A stretch of 64,000 nucleotides of DNA from Candidatus Flexifilum breve. GTDB lineage: Bacteria; Chloroflexota; Anaerolineae; Aggregatilineales; Phototrophicaceae. The DNA lies in assembly GCA_016717205.1 (NCBI GenBank), contig JADKGC010000004.1:62001-126000 (forward strand), given 5' to 3'. How positions within the stretch are numbered: position 1 is the first letter of the stretch; the number at the start of each line of letters is the position of its first letter. Shown here piece by piece: positions 1 through 8,287 of this stretch. A program made the translations under genes and the position numbers. The notes beneath the pieces were generated by a model. The model was not told the DNA's origin and did not search any database. It saw nothing but the letters and a program-made list of their open reading frames with translations.

Positions 1-42
1 GAACCCGCGCCGGAAAAACGGAAACAATCCGCGCTGTCGTGA
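1..42 (+). CDS. C-terminal tail of an upstream gene (partial)
   Basis: The first 42 bases read in frame 1 as a short basic tail ending KRKQSALS and the stop TGA at 40-42. The gene begins left of the window, so its family cannot be told. Its stop overlaps the GTG start of the next gene in a GTGA junction, which suggests the two are translationally coupled. Confidence 0.5.
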   Translation, partial: EPAPEKRKQSALS

Positions 43-503
43 TCGATCACACCCCTGACACGCCCGTCTATGCGCTGCCCACCCGGGATCGGCGCATCCG
101 CTGGATTGTGATCCTCGCGGCGGCGGGCGTGTTCTTCTGGTTGAGCCTCGAAGATACGAACGTGCTGCCCGTCATGCTGTTCGCCGCTGGCCTAGCGCTG
201 TTGAGCGCTTATATGAGCGTCACGGGGCGCTTCGGTGGTCGTACAGTCACCCGTTTCACCCTGCTGATCGGCGCGGCGCTGGTGGGCGCGGGGGTGGGCG
301 CGGGCACGGCGTTGATCGCCGCGCTGCTCATGATCTGGAAGACGGGCATGCACGCGCATCCGTTCCCCGATTACCCCACGGGACTCATCCTCGACATGCT
401 GCGGCGCGCGCCCATCTGGTCGCTGGCCGGGGCGCTCGTTGGCCTCGCGCTGGCGCTGCTCAAGCATAAACAGTCAGCGACTCCACAGGACTTCGAGGTG
501 TAG
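39..503 (+). CDS. Small polytopic membrane protein, unknown function
   Basis: A 154-residue protein with a hydrophilic N-terminus of about 20 residues and four predicted membrane segments (roughly residues 22-40, 43-61, 75-98 and 128-143). The third is rich in Gly and Ala. I do not recognise a family. The GTG start overlaps the stop of the preceding gene by the GTGA arrangement, so the two are probably one operon. The gene ends just before a repeat-rich non-coding stretch. Codon use is like that of its neighbours. A role cannot be assigned from sequence alone. Confidence 0.7.
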   Translation: MIDHTPDTPVYALPTRDRRIRWIVILAAAGVFFWLSLEDTNVLPVMLFAAGLALLSAYMSVTGRFGGRTVTRFTLLIGAALVGAGVGAGTALIAALLMIWKTGMHAHPFPDYPTGLILDMLRRAPIWSLAGALVGLALALLKHKQSATPQDFEV

Positions 504-515
504 TTTTCAGTCTAC

Positions 516-1192
516 AGTTCACAGTTGACAGTCAAGAGATGAATTGAGGGAGGCGTCCCTAACATCTCTTGACGAAGAGACTACTATAACGTCAGTTAGG
601 GATAAAACAGTCGAGTGGCGATGATTTTGCGTGACTGCCCTGTGTATCCGACCCCACCCCCGGCCCTCTCAGGGGTAGGTTTTTAATTGTAGGGACGAGG
701 CATGCCTCGTCCTCCTGTGCTCACACAACCACCCTATCCGTTAAAACACCTCTTTTGCTTTCACAGACACCGATTCTTGCCTAATCCAGAGGAACCGGAC
801 GGCGCCTCGTCCCTACAGGTTCTCAGCGAAGAAAACCGTATTCGATGAGGAAGCATAAAAAACTTACCCCTGTTAGCACCCCCGACCCCGCCCCGAATTC
901 GGGGCGGGGAGACAGATAAGTGCGTCTGTGTAGGGACGAGGCATGCCTCGTCCTGAGCGGTTTGGCGGGTGATCACAATGTGGGCGCAGGTGCGGATTAA
1001 TCGACAAGCAGCTTATCCCTAACTGACGTTAATATAGGTTCTTGAAACAAATCCACGAAGGGATGTAGGGGCGCACCTGTGTGTGCGCCCAAAACCGGGC
1101 AGACACAGAGGTCTGCCCCTACACAGACCGTTTCGGCACCCTACTTACGCCCATGTCTTCAACTGTTCACTGAAAACTGTCAACTGTGAACT
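516..1192. repeat. Repeat-rich gap bounded by 17-bp inverted repeats
   Basis: The gap between the membrane protein and the thioredoxin gene holds no credible gene. A 17-bp perfect inverted repeat (AGTTCACAGTTGACAGT at 516-532 and its complement at 1176-1192) bounds it. Inside lie a MITE-like element (587-1031), two copies of a palindrome GTAGGGACGAGG/CCTCGTCC (689-712, 930-953), C-rich repeat units and a further GTAGGGGCGCAC repeat near 1066-1122. It looks like a place where small non-autonomous repeats have accumulated. Confidence 0.65.
587..1031. mobile_element. MITE-like element with 19-bp terminal inverted repeats, copy 1
   Basis: TAACGTCAGTTAGGGATAA at 587-605 is matched by its exact complement at 1013-1031. 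The interior has no ORF that looks real and carries palindromic repeats and the C-rich core seen in other intergenic regions. A second, shorter element with the same ends lies at 27650-27816. Shared termini around different interiors and no transposase are what is expected of a non-autonomous element moved in trans. The outside bases suggest at most a TA target duplication. Confidence 0.6.
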
Positions 1193-1275
1193 CATATGCT
1201 TTTCCGTAAGATACCGTTAGGCGGTGCGTCTGTATGTATGTAGAGGGGAACACAGCCTGTTTTGGGGGATTATCA

Positions 1276-2061
1276 ATGCCCGAACCCATTATTTTGACGG
1301 ATGCGAACTTAGACACGATTCTCAATGGCACGAAGCCCGTGCTGGTATTGATCACCACCGGGGACGGTCTGCGCGGCGACTTCCGTGTCGCCTATGACAA
1401 GACCTCGACGGAGAAGAAAGACATCGTGTTTGCCAAGCTTGACCCGCGCAGCAACCCGCGCGCTGCCGAAGTCTTCGGCGCGGGCGAGAAACCGCTGCTG
1501 GTCGCGTGGTACTGTGGCGCAGAACTGGCGCGCCGCCCGCGTCCGTGGGGGACAGATTTGCCCCTCGCCATTGAATTGCTCGAAAAAGCGGTGGGCGAAA
1601 ATCCCATGCTCGCTGATGTAGTGGATGATGTGCAAGACGAACTGCCCCAAGAGGCAAAGGATACTCCAGTGACGGATCAAATGAAAGTTGTGTACGACGC
1701 ACCTGTCAACGTGACCGATACGACCTTTGAAGACGAAGTTTTGAACAGCGATCTCCCCGTGATTGTGGATTTCTGGGCAGCGTGGTGCGGCCCGTGCCGC
1801 ATGGTCGCCCCGATCCTCGACAAGCTGGCGAAGGAATTCGCCGGTCAGATCAAGATCGCCAAGGTTGATGTCGACGCGAACCCCGGTTTGTCGCAAGCGT
1901 TCCGCATTCAGAGCATCCCCAACCTGATGATCGTCAAGAGCCGCACGATGATCTTCAACCAGCCCGGCGCGCTGCCGGAAGCGGCGCTGCGCCAGCTCAT
2001 CACGCAGGCGATTGCCATCGAAATTCCGCCGCAGCAGGCTGAACCGGAACAGCAGCAGTAA
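1276..2061 (+). CDS. Thioredoxin-fold protein with an N-terminal Trx-like domain and a C-terminal active thioredoxin domain
   Basis: The 261-residue protein has two halves. Residues 1 to about 120 look like a thioredoxin-like fold without the CXXC motif (strands around VLVLITT and IVFAKLDP). Residues about 140-250 are a canonical thioredoxin domain with the WCGPC active site at Cys171/Cys174, the following VDVDANP strand and the cis-proline in SIPNL. The domain should catalyse dithiol-disulfide exchange in the cytoplasm, since no signal peptide is seen. I chose the ATG at 1276 because GGGGGA lies about six bases upstream; an in-frame ATG at 1234 lacks this. The tail is Gln/Pro-rich. A terminator follows directly. 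Confidence 0.85.
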   Translation: MPEPIILTDANLDTILNGTKPVLVLITTGDGLRGDFRVAYDKTSTEKKDIVFAKLDPRSNPRAAEVFGAGEKPLLVAWYCGAELARRPRPWGTDLPLAIELLEKAVGENPMLADVVDDVQDELPQEAKDTPVTDQMKVVYDAPVNVTDTTFEDEVLNSDLPVIVDFWAAWCGPCRMVAPILDKLAKEFAGQIKIAKVDVDANPGLSQAFRIQSIPNLMIVKSRTMIFNQPGALPEAALRQLITQAIAIEIPPQQAEPEQQQ

Positions 2062-2081
2062 GCTGTCCTTCACGGACATTC

Positions 2082-2112
2082 AAAACGGGAGATCGTTGGA
2101 TCTCCCGTTTTT
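2082..2112 (+). terminator. Rho-independent terminator after the thioredoxin gene
   Basis: AAAACGGGAGATC, a short loop, then GATCTCCCGTTTTT form a near-perfect stem with a T tract, 21 bases after the stop codon. Confidence 0.85.
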
Positions 2113-2209
2113 GTTTGCCTGCGCGCTGTTTCCCCCACTGTAAGGTTGTAATTGTATTTCGTTTCAAATTACAGGATAATCAGCGGACTGGTTTATTGGA
2201 GACAAGTCT

Positions 2210-2401
2210 ATGTTTTTCAGCCCCGACTTGAACGATCCGCGTAACCCGACGCCACCGCCAAGCATCGACCCACCACAGCCCCCTACAATCAACCCGCCCG
2301 GCCCGCCGACCATTGACCCGCCGCCGCCCCCCACAATCGACCCACCCGGCCCGCCGACCATTGATCCACCAGCGCCGCCCACCATTCTGCCGCCGCAGTA
2401 G
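2210..2401 (+). CDS. Short proline-rich repeat protein (possible)
   Basis: A 63-residue frame that is almost entirely repeats of PPTIDPPGPP type. GGAG lies eight bases before the ATG, which supports translation. There is no signal peptide and no membrane segment. Such sequences occur as linker or surface peptides, but a 12- to 15-base tandem repeat in DNA gives open frames on both strands, so coding is uncertain. The opposite strand gives a Gly-rich frame without a comparable ribosome site. It sits alone after the terminator of the thioredoxin gene. Confidence 0.4.
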   Translation: MFFSPDLNDPRNPTPPPSIDPPQPPTINPPGPPTIDPPPPPTIDPPGPPTIDPPAPPTILPPQ

Positions 2402-2726
2402 CTGACCGCGGCGAGTTGTGAGCGTGTTGAAGAACGTCAAATTCTGAGCTTACCCCCAGTCCCTCCCCAAATTCAGGGATTGAGGACAGGACATTTCTCA
2501 CAATCGAGCCATTGTAGGGACGCGTTTCTGCGCGTCCGTAGTCAGCGGACGGCCAGAAGACCGTCCCTACAAGTGGTCGCTTAGGGGAAATCTGTCTCGA
2601 AACATTAAAACTGTCCTGCCGCGAAATTCAGGGACGGGAGACCACCTTGCTCACCAAACCGAGTTCGTTTGCGTAGGGACGCGGTTTATCGCGTCCGCTC
2701 TGTGTCTCCCTTTCTCGGTCGCGGCA
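2402..2726. repeat. Gap with palindromic GTAGGGACGCG repeats
   Basis: No gene is seen here. The stretch holds a C-rich unit near 2450-2490, an inverted pair of 'GTAGGGACGCG...' motifs at about 2514-2573, and a single palindromic copy at about 2673-2699 (TAGGGACGCGG-TTTAT-CGCGTCC). The same motif recurs near 24.74 kb and 52.23 kb. Confidence 0.6.
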
Positions 2727-2930
2727 TCACTGCTCCAACAGGGTGATGCCGCGCGCGCGTCCCGGTTCCAAGCGGATCAGCCGCGCATCTTCTAATTTGC
2801 CGAGGTTGTATTTGACCGTCGATTTGGCGAGGATGCACGCTTCCGCGATTTCCTGCTGCGTCGGCGGAAACGTGTGCTCCTCGATATACGCCTTGATGTA
2901 GTCGTAAACCGCCCATGCTGTAAGGTTCAT
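2727..2930 (-). CDS. LexA-type winged-helix DNA-binding protein, no peptidase domain
   Basis: A 67-residue protein that matches only the N-terminal DNA-binding domain of LexA: an AVYDYIKAYIEEH helix, the FPPTQQEIAEAC segment, a recognition helix around AKSTVKYNLGKLEDARLI, then a wing (RLEPGRARGITLLEQ). The Ser/Lys self-cleavage domain of true LexA is absent, so it is not an SOS repressor in the usual sense and more likely a small transcription factor. The ATG at 2930 was chosen over upstream starts because GGGAG lies eight bases before it. The 3' end abuts the repeat-rich gap. Confidence 0.7.
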   Translation of the reverse strand: MNLTAWAVYDYIKAYIEEHTFPPTQQEIAEACILAKSTVKYNLGKLEDARLIRLEPGRARGITLLEQ

Positions 2931-3030
2931 ACCGGAACTCCCGATGTGTAACAACAAACTAACCATCCATGATAGCAAAGTTGCGAAAATATGTTCTAGA
3001 ACAAGCGGTACGAGTTATGTGTGAAAGCGG

Positions 3031-3057
3031 TTGAAATTTCGTTTAGATGAGTACAAT
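3031..3057 (+). promoter_or_regulatory. Candidate promoter TTGAAA-N15-TACAAT
   Basis: TTGAAA at 3031-3036 and TACAAT at 3052-3057 precede the gene at 3087. The 15-base spacer is short for a standard sigma-70 promoter, but exactly the same pair and spacing, followed by AG, precedes the alanine dehydrogenase gene (32129-32155). Confidence 0.4.
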
Positions 3058-3086
3058 AGGGGGCGATTTGACGAAAGGATGACGTT

Positions 3087-3419
3087 ATGGAGTTTCTAAA
3101 GCGCATTTTTGGCGGTGGTGGAAGTGGGGGAGCCAAGGCGAGTGGTGACCCGAACGGGCTGTACTTCTACGTGCGCCCGCGCGGCTGTGAAGAAGTCGTG
3201 CGCGTCCGCATCGACCGCAACAACGACCTGAGCATGAACGATTCTGGCGATCAACTGTGGGTGCACAAGTACGTGCGCGGCACGACGTGTTTTCAGCAGG
3301 TAGAGCTGGATTTGTACTTCAACCAGAATCGGCAGCTGGCCAACAGCGAAGTGCAGGGCGGCGCGCTCGTGACAGAAGCCGAGTACCAGGCATGGATTGA
3401 GAAGTCGCAGCAAGCATGA
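3087..3419 (+). CDS. Conserved-looking small protein, unknown function
   Basis: A 110-residue soluble protein. After a Gly-rich linker (residues about 9-17) it has a compact domain with alternating strands (LYFYVRPRGCEEVVRVRIDR and FQQVELDLYFNQNRQ). The pattern 'YVRPRGCEEVVRVRID' looks like a small all-beta domain, but I cannot name the family. AAAGGATGACGTT before the ATG is a good ribosome site. It is monocistronic: a candidate promoter lies upstream and a convergent gene follows. Confidence 0.75.
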   Translation: MEFLKRIFGGGGSGGAKASGDPNGLYFYVRPRGCEEVVRVRIDRNNDLSMNDSGDQLWVHKYVRGTTCFQQVELDLYFNQNRQLANSEVQGGALVTEAEYQAWIEKSQQA

Positions 3420-3509
3420 CAACCGCTGGTCGCGTGTTGGCGATGGCGGATAACCGGGAGTACTCCCCGCCCCACAAGGCAGGGCAGGGAGTCGATGCGG
3501 CGCTGCGGG

Positions 3510-4544
3510 TTAGTCCCCACACCAGTCGGCATTGCACAGTGTGACCTGTGTGCCTTCACTCATCTCCGGCAGCGCGTAGAACTGTTCGGTCGTGATAGAG
3601 GTCGTCAGGTAGTCGACGAAGATGCGGAAGTTGTTGCCTTCGATCAGCATCATGTTCGAGAACTCGACGCCGCTGCGCGAGATCGGCGCGAAGCCCGTGC
3701 CTTCGGGCAGCACCCCGGCGCGGTTGCGCGCTTTGCGGTCGTAGAAGGCGACCACGTAGTAGTTTTCGGCGCGGAACGGTTGGCGCGAGTTGAAGTCATT
3801 GAGCTCATCGGCGGTGGTGAGCAGCGGTGGCGGCTGCAGGATTTGACTTTCGACGAACTGCGCGATCTGGATCGGCAGTGCGTCGCACAGCCCGGACTGG
3901 CCGAAATCGATGTTGAAGCCGTAGTTCTCGGCGTTCAGCACCGTAATCAGCGCCTGGGTGGTGCGGTCGCAGCGCATCAGGGGGTCGTCGCCTTGCCAGC
4001 CGGCCGGGCGAATAGTCGCCGTGCCCATGACGAGATCTGCCAACAGTTCGAGGTCGTGCCGAATATCGCGCGCGAAGGCTAGCGGCACACTCACCACGCC
4101 GCCGAACCAGCCTTCCGGGCGAGCATCCGGGCCGAGACGCGCCGCCGCCAGCAGTTCGAGGTCGTAGCGGATGAGCAGCGCCAACTGCGAATTGTTCGGG
4201 TCGATCTCACCTGTCCATCCGGCGGGACGCTCCGCAAACCCGTAGATTTGTTCCGCCAGTAAGTCAAGGTCGACGCGGTCGCGCAGGAGTACGGGCAGCG
4301 CCTCCGTTTCCGCATCGCTGATACTAGGTGCAGGCACCAGCGTCGGCGTAACCATTTCCTGTGTTACCTCAGGCACCAGCGCGGGATCAAGCGTTGGGGT
4401 GGGCGACACCGCGAACGTCGGGTCCATCGTCGGTGAGGGAGCCAGCGGCAGCGTGGGTACGGGGGTCTGCTGCTGCGCCGTGACCGTCACGATGCCGAAC
4501 AGCAGCGCGCACACCGCGCCGATCAGGGGGATCAGTCGTTTCAC
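3510..4544 (-). CDS. Secreted protein with Pro/Thr stalk and three internal repeats
   Basis: 344 residues. A signal peptide (KRLIPLIGAVCALLFGIVT, cleavage near VTAQQ) is followed by a low-complexity Pro/Thr stalk (residues about 25-75), so it is probably exported and surface-displayed. The middle holds three tandem units of about 37-40 residues, each with the pattern LxLLA...RPxGWxG (AERPAGWTG, ARPEGWFG, IRPAGWQG). The C-terminal third has four cysteines, including two in the last eight residues. I do not recognise a named family. It is the last gene of a leftward run starting near 7.7 kb, 19 bases after the Uma2 gene. Confidence 0.75.
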   Translation of the reverse strand: MKRLIPLIGAVCALLFGIVTVTAQQQTPVPTLPLAPSPTMDPTFAVSPTPTLDPALVPEVTQEMVTPTLVPAPSISDAETEALPVLLRDRVDLDLLAEQIYGFAERPAGWTGEIDPNNSQLALLIRYDLELLAAARLGPDARPEGWFGGVVSVPLAFARDIRHDLELLADLVMGTATIRPAGWQGDDPLMRCDRTTQALITVLNAENYGFNIDFGQSGLCDALPIQIAQFVESQILQPPPLLTTADELNDFNSRQPFRAENYYVVAFYDRKARNRAGVLPEGTGFAPISRSGVEFSNMMLIEGNNFRIFVDYLTTSITTEQFYALPEMSEGTQVTLCNADWCGD

Positions 4545-4563
4545 AAGAAGACTCCTAAGTTCA

Positions 4564-5175
4564 CTAGGTTGATTCGTCCGCTAACAGCGACCGCAGCGCG
4601 GTGATAATCGCCAACGTATCCGGTTTTTCGTCCAGCCACAGAGTGGCAACCGGCAGTTTAAACCGCGGCAGCAGGGGCGTGCTGTAATCCCCATCCGCGC
4701 TCGTTTCAATGATGGTGTAGGTGCCTGTTTCATTCAGCCGATGAAACCGCGTGTCTTTGCGCTTGAGATCAAAGATCCAGTATTCGCGTACGCCGCCCTG
4801 CTGATATTCACTCAGCTTATCGGCATAGTCGCGTTCGACACTTTCAGGTGACACGATTTCAATGCAGATATCGGCTGCGCCTAACATAGCCGTGTTGGTC
4901 AACTCCCCCGGATTACTGTGCAGAATGACCTGCAAATCCGGTTCTCGGAAACTGCGGCCTAAACGCATCGGGAAAGGGGCGCCGACCACCCGACCGATTG
5001 GATGTAAGCGGAGATATTGTTTGAGCCAGTCGCGCACATAATCCTGGAGTGCATCATGATCAAGCTGCACAGGCGACATTGGGATGAGCTCTCCATCGAC
5101 CCACTCATAGAAATCCGCAGCGTATTTTTCCAGATATTCCGCTTCGGTTACGCGGATGCTCGCTTGCTCGACCAT
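4564..5175 (-). CDS. Uma2-family (DUF820) putative endonuclease
   Basis: 203 residues with the usual Uma2 layout: an N-terminal YEWVDGELIPMSP segment, then EPDLQVIL, ICIEIVSPES and REYWIFDLKRK. These carry the PD-(D/E)XK-type acidic and basic residues (Asp in EPDL, Glu in IEIVSPE, Lys in FDLKRK). Uma2 proteins are abundant in Cyanobacteria and Chloroflexota; nuclease activity is predicted from fold and the cellular role is mostly unknown. GGAGTAG, which includes the stop of the upstream gene, supplies the ribosome site, so the two are coupled. Confidence 0.85.
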   Translation of the reverse strand: MVEQASIRVTEAEYLEKYAADFYEWVDGELIPMSPVQLDHDALQDYVRDWLKQYLRLHPIGRVVGAPFPMRLGRSFREPDLQVILHSNPGELTNTAMLGAADICIEIVSPESVERDYADKLSEYQQGGVREYWIFDLKRKDTRFHRLNETGTYTIIETSADGDYSTPLLPRFKLPVATLWLDEKPDTLAIITALRSLLADEST

Positions 5176-5180
5176 ACCCG

Positions 5181-6044
5181 CTACTCCTCCGGCAAACGCG
5201 GCACGGGTGGGGGCGGCGGTTGGCGTTTATCGCGTCGACCGGGGTCGAAAAACACCGGAATGCTGTCTGGCTTGAAGAGCGGCGCTTCCGGAACCTGGGT
5301 GGGCGGCGGCGCGAGATCGATGCGATCCTCTTCGGGCAGCATGGTTGGCGGCTGGATGACGGGCGGTGGCGGTGAGATGGTCTGCGTGTTGGCCGACGGC
5401 GACACTTGGGTAACGTCGAGGCGCTCCGGCACTTCGGGCGGCATGGGCTGCGAGGTGTCGGAAAAGAGGGGACGCAGCATCGGCGTGAGCGGCACCTGCT
5501 TGATGTAGCCCGTCAGCAGAGTGCGAACGAGCGCCGCGCAGTTATCGCGGATGGTGCGGTAGGTGTCGCGCGGCAGATCGCCGGCTTCCAGTTCTTCCAT
5601 GACAATATCCAGCAGTCCGATCAGCTCGACTTCGCTGGCGTTTCCCTGCTTGGCGGCGCTGTACGGGGCGATATACCCCGCCAGCATCTCGATGACGGGG
5701 ATGGCGTCGCCTTGCAGACCGACAATCGGCGGCACCCCGAACTCGTCAACGTAGAACGCCTGCACATTCTTGAAGGTCGGAAAGAGCGCCGACGCCAGCA
5801 GCGAGTACAGGGATTTGTAGTTCTCGACCCAGTCGCGGAAATGGATAGCGGCCTGCGTTTGCAGGCCGGGCGCGACATTGCCCACCATCACCAGCACGCC
5901 GTAGCCCGCCAGTTGATGCGCCAGTTCTGGCAGGGGCGCGCGATAATCCCCGGGCTGCCGCCATTCTGGCGGCGCCAACCGCGGCGCGTACCGCCGCGCG
6001 CACTTGACGAGACCGAATTCCAACCGTTGTGCATAAGTGGTCAT
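5181..6044 (-). CDS. Unknown helical protein with Pro-rich C-terminal tail
   Basis: 287 residues. The N-terminal two thirds are predicted helical (for example WVENYKSLYSLLASALFP and ELIGLLDIVMEELEAGDLPRDTYRTIRDNCAALVRTLL), with no signal peptide. From about residue 190 the chain becomes a Pro-rich tail with PPPPVIQPPTM and QPPPPPVPRLPEE, typical of a disordered or protein-binding segment. No family recognised. The start ATG overlaps the LysE stop by four bases (ATGA), so it is translationally coupled to the transporter upstream and to the Uma2 gene downstream. Confidence 0.7.
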   Translation of the reverse strand: MTTYAQRLEFGLVKCARRYAPRLAPPEWRQPGDYRAPLPELAHQLAGYGVLVMVGNVAPGLQTQAAIHFRDWVENYKSLYSLLASALFPTFKNVQAFYVDEFGVPPIVGLQGDAIPVIEMLAGYIAPYSAAKQGNASEVELIGLLDIVMEELEAGDLPRDTYRTIRDNCAALVRTLLTGYIKQVPLTPMLRPLFSDTSQPMPPEVPERLDVTQVSPSANTQTISPPPPVIQPPTMLPEEDRIDLAPPPTQVPEAPLFKPDSIPVFFDPGRRDKRQPPPPPVPRLPEE

Positions 6045-6661
6045 ACCGTGATCCCTTGAACGATCAGCGATAACCCGAACACCGCCAACACCAGCGCCAG
6101 CCCGACCAGAATCACCCGGTTGGCGCGGTCACTCAGAGTCCGCAGCCGATCTGTGAGCAGTATCAGGCCGCACATCAGGCTGAGGAACATGCCGTAGAAC
6201 CCCAGCAGAAAGCCGAGGCCGTGCAGCAGCGATTGGTTCAGCCCTTGGATCAACAGCGGGCCGTTGATCGTGCCCCAGAAGATGTACGGGCCGGGACTCA
6301 GATAATTCATTTGCACAGCGCGCAGCAGCACTGTGCGCTGTGATGTGGGGGCGCTGCCGGCCTGCACTGCGCCGATGCGCACACCCCGCTGGATGTCTTT
6401 CCACGTGTTCCACGCCAGATAGAGCAGGAACACCCCGCCCGCGATCCGAATGATCTGGATGAACGCGGGCGGAAACTGCGCCAGCACAAACACGATCAAC
6501 ACAATGATCGGGATGTCGGTGATGAGCGGCGACAGCGCCACAATCAAACTGCGCCGCCAGCCGAGCAGCAGCGATGTTTGGATCACATAGGTTTGCAGCG
6601 GTCCCGGCGATAAACCAGCGTTCAGGCCAAGCGTCAGACCGCGGACGAGCAGTTCGATCAT
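6041..6661 (-). CDS. LysE-family amino-acid/metabolite exporter
   Basis: 206 residues with six membrane segments in the LysE/RhtB arrangement. The N-terminal LTLGLNAGLSPGPLQTYVIQTSLLLGWR matches the conserved 'G..PGP' region of the family, followed by PLITDIPIIVLIVF. Members export amino acids or similar small solutes across the inner membrane; the substrate cannot be read from sequence. The ATG shares a base with the stop of the preceding SH3 frame (TAATG), and the 3' end overlaps the next gene by four bases, so this is a tight operon. Confidence 0.85.
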   Translation of the reverse strand: MIELLVRGLTLGLNAGLSPGPLQTYVIQTSLLLGWRRSLIVALSPLITDIPIIVLIVFVLAQFPPAFIQIIRIAGGVFLLYLAWNTWKDIQRGVRIGAVQAGSAPTSQRTVLLRAVQMNYLSPGPYIFWGTINGPLLIQGLNQSLLHGLGFLLGFYGMFLSLMCGLILLTDRLRTLSDRANRVILVGLALVLAVFGLSLIVQGITV

Positions 6662-7701
6662 TAGCGAATCGGCACTTGGTACATTTCACCGCGCGCCGTC
6701 ACCCACCGCGCATCAATCCAGCCGACGATGCCATTGTAGCGAATCTGATACCAGCGATCCGTCCCGGCTTGCACCGTGCGCCCGATCAGCTCCGCTTCGC
6801 CGCCCCACGGGATTTCCCCGATGACCGGCATACGTGTGCTGGGACGGGTGCGAATACGCATGGCCGCCCGCGGATACGCCCGCGCGCCAATGTCGGAGAC
6901 GCCGTCGATCTGGTCGAACACGCTGCCCTGCACCGGAATCTGGTCGATGGCGACCGAGATGGTCAGGAAGCGACCGGAAGCCCAACCCGTGCGTTCGCCC
7001 ACCCGCAGCAGATATCAGTTGTAGATACCCTCGTCGCGGTTGCGCGCGATGATCGGGTAGGCCGTTCCCGGCACAATCGCCGTGATGTACGACGCGCCCA
7101 TGTAGGGGCCGGTGCGCAGCGCCAGACCGCGCGCGCCCGTCACCGTGGCCGCTGGCCCGGTGTAGACCGCGGTGCCGGCGACTGGCGTCGTGACGACCCC
7201 CGGCGTGGTCACCACGCCCGGTGTGAGCGTCGTCCCGCCGCTGAGCTGGAAGTACTGAAACTGCACCGCCGCCTGATCGACCAGTTCCATATACTCGACG
7301 GTGATGGCATGCGTCCCCGCCGTGATATTGAGCTGGAAACGATCCGTCGTGAGAACGCGCCCGATGAAACGATCCCACACGAGCGCGTTGTCGATCAGCA
7401 CCCGGACGCCGTCGTCAGAAGAGACGACAAACTCATAGGTGCCCTGATTGAACAACTGGACGGAGGTAAAGCGCGCCGAGAAGTTGTCGACCGGAACGGC
7501 GGAATTTGGACTCCCGGCGCCCCAGTTGACATTGATCCCCGTTGGCAGCGATTCGGTGTAGACGGGCGTGCCTTGCAGATTAGCGTTATTGAAGTATTGG
7601 GCCGTCCAGCCTGTGCCGAATTCCGCCTGTACGACTAACGTCGAAAAGGCGGCAAACAGCAGAATAAACAGGATAGCCAGCGCGATCACCTTCTTTGACA
7701 T
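6661..7701 (-). pseudogene. Secreted PA14 + double SH3 protein interrupted by an in-frame TGA
   Basis: A signal peptide (KVIALAILFILLFAAFSTLVVQA) is followed by a PA14-like beta domain (about residues 30-160: WTAQYFNNANLQG, FVVSSDDGVRVLIDN, ITAGTHAITVEYME), a Thr/Pro linker, and two bacterial SH3 domains. The frame stops at TGA (7015-7017) in the first SH3, after residue 228 (DEGIYN), and resumes in the same frame with YLLRVGERTGWASGRF; the second SH3 runs to 6661. In the second domain the equivalent position is RWYQIRYNGIVGWI, so the TGA clearly replaces a Trp TGG. This is either a nonsense mutation or a one-base error. PA14 binds carbohydrate and SH3b often binds cell-wall peptide, so the intact product would be a surface binding protein. 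Confidence 0.75.
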
Positions 7702-7789
7702 TCATTCCCCCTATAAGGTGAAGGGTTTTCTTTTGATTATAGTCACACTTTGAAATGTCAGCGAAATAGCAATTTCGGGGGAATTTGTG

Positions 7790-7795
7790 TATAAT
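7790..7795 (+). promoter_or_regulatory. -10 element TATAAT upstream of the DUF4342 gene
   Basis: A perfect TATAAT lies 91 bases before the ATG at 7886. The -35 region at standard spacing (TAGCAA) is poor. The region is a divergent promoter shared with the PA14 gene. Confidence 0.4.
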
Positions 7796-7885
7796 GTTTT
7801 TTGAAATGTGCAACCTTTGACGCCCACTGTCCGTATAGGGGTATAGAACAATCGAAAGTGTCCTATCAGAAGGAGTGTCGTCGTC

Positions 7886-8263
7886 ATGTCCGATATGAAT
7901 AACATGCAGCAGAACAATCAGGATCCGAACAACCGCAACTTCTCGGAAGAACTCGAAGTTGCTGGCAGCCAGTTGGTTGACCGCGTCAAGGAACTCATCG
8001 AAGAAGGGAACGTCCGCCGTTTGATCATCCGGAATCCGGAAGGTCGTACGCTGGTCGAAATCCCCCTGACCGTCGGCGCGGGCGTGGGCGCGGCGCTGCT
8101 GCTGTGGCTCGGCCCGGTGATCGCCAGTGTGGCCGTGATCGGCGCGTTGATTGCCCGCGTGAAGATCGAAGTGGTGCGCGAAGAACCGTCGGCGACCGTC
8201 AACGACGTCAAGAACAAAGTCGAAGACGCGGCGCAGAACCTCAGTGATAAGCTGAACCAGTAA
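7886..8263 (+). CDS. DUF4342 domain protein
   Basis: 125 residues. A polar Asn/Gln-rich start is followed by the DUF4342 signature: EELEVAGSQLVDRVKELIEEGNVRRLIIRNPEGRTLVEIPLTVG, then a hydrophobic stretch (residues about 68-95) that probably enters or crosses the membrane, and a polar helix (VNDVKNKVEDAAQNLSDKL). The family is widespread in Chloroflexota and Firmicutes, often next to stress or envelope genes, with no established function. AGAAGGAGTG supplies the ribosome site. A terminator-like repeat follows. Confidence 0.85.
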   Translation: MSDMNNMQQNNQDPNNRNFSEELEVAGSQLVDRVKELIEEGNVRRLIIRNPEGRTLVEIPLTVGAGVGAALLLWLGPVIASVAVIGALIARVKIEVVREEPSATVNDVKNKVEDAAQNLSDKLNQ

Positions 8264-8287
8264 GTCGTCCCGGTATCGGGCGCTTGA

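Noticed and set aside
504..1275. CRISPR array in the palindromic repeats
   Set aside because: Repeats are irregularly spaced, of several kinds, scattered through the window and without unique equal-length spacers or cas genes.
2164..2385. Gly-rich frame (MVGGAGGSMVGG type) opposite the Pro-rich repeat
   Set aside because: It mirrors the Pro-rich repeat on the plus strand and lacks a ribosome site; the plus-strand frame has one.
7015..7017. UGA read as Trp by a changed genetic code, or selenocysteine
   Set aside because: Other genes here stop at TGA and use TGG for Trp; the position matches a Trp, not a redox Cys/Sec, and no SECIS-like context is evident.
6574..7638. A 354-codon open frame opposite the PA14-SH3 gene
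   Set aside because: The translation is rich in Arg, His and Asp without a fold, and the opposite strand encodes signal peptide, PA14 and SH3 domains.
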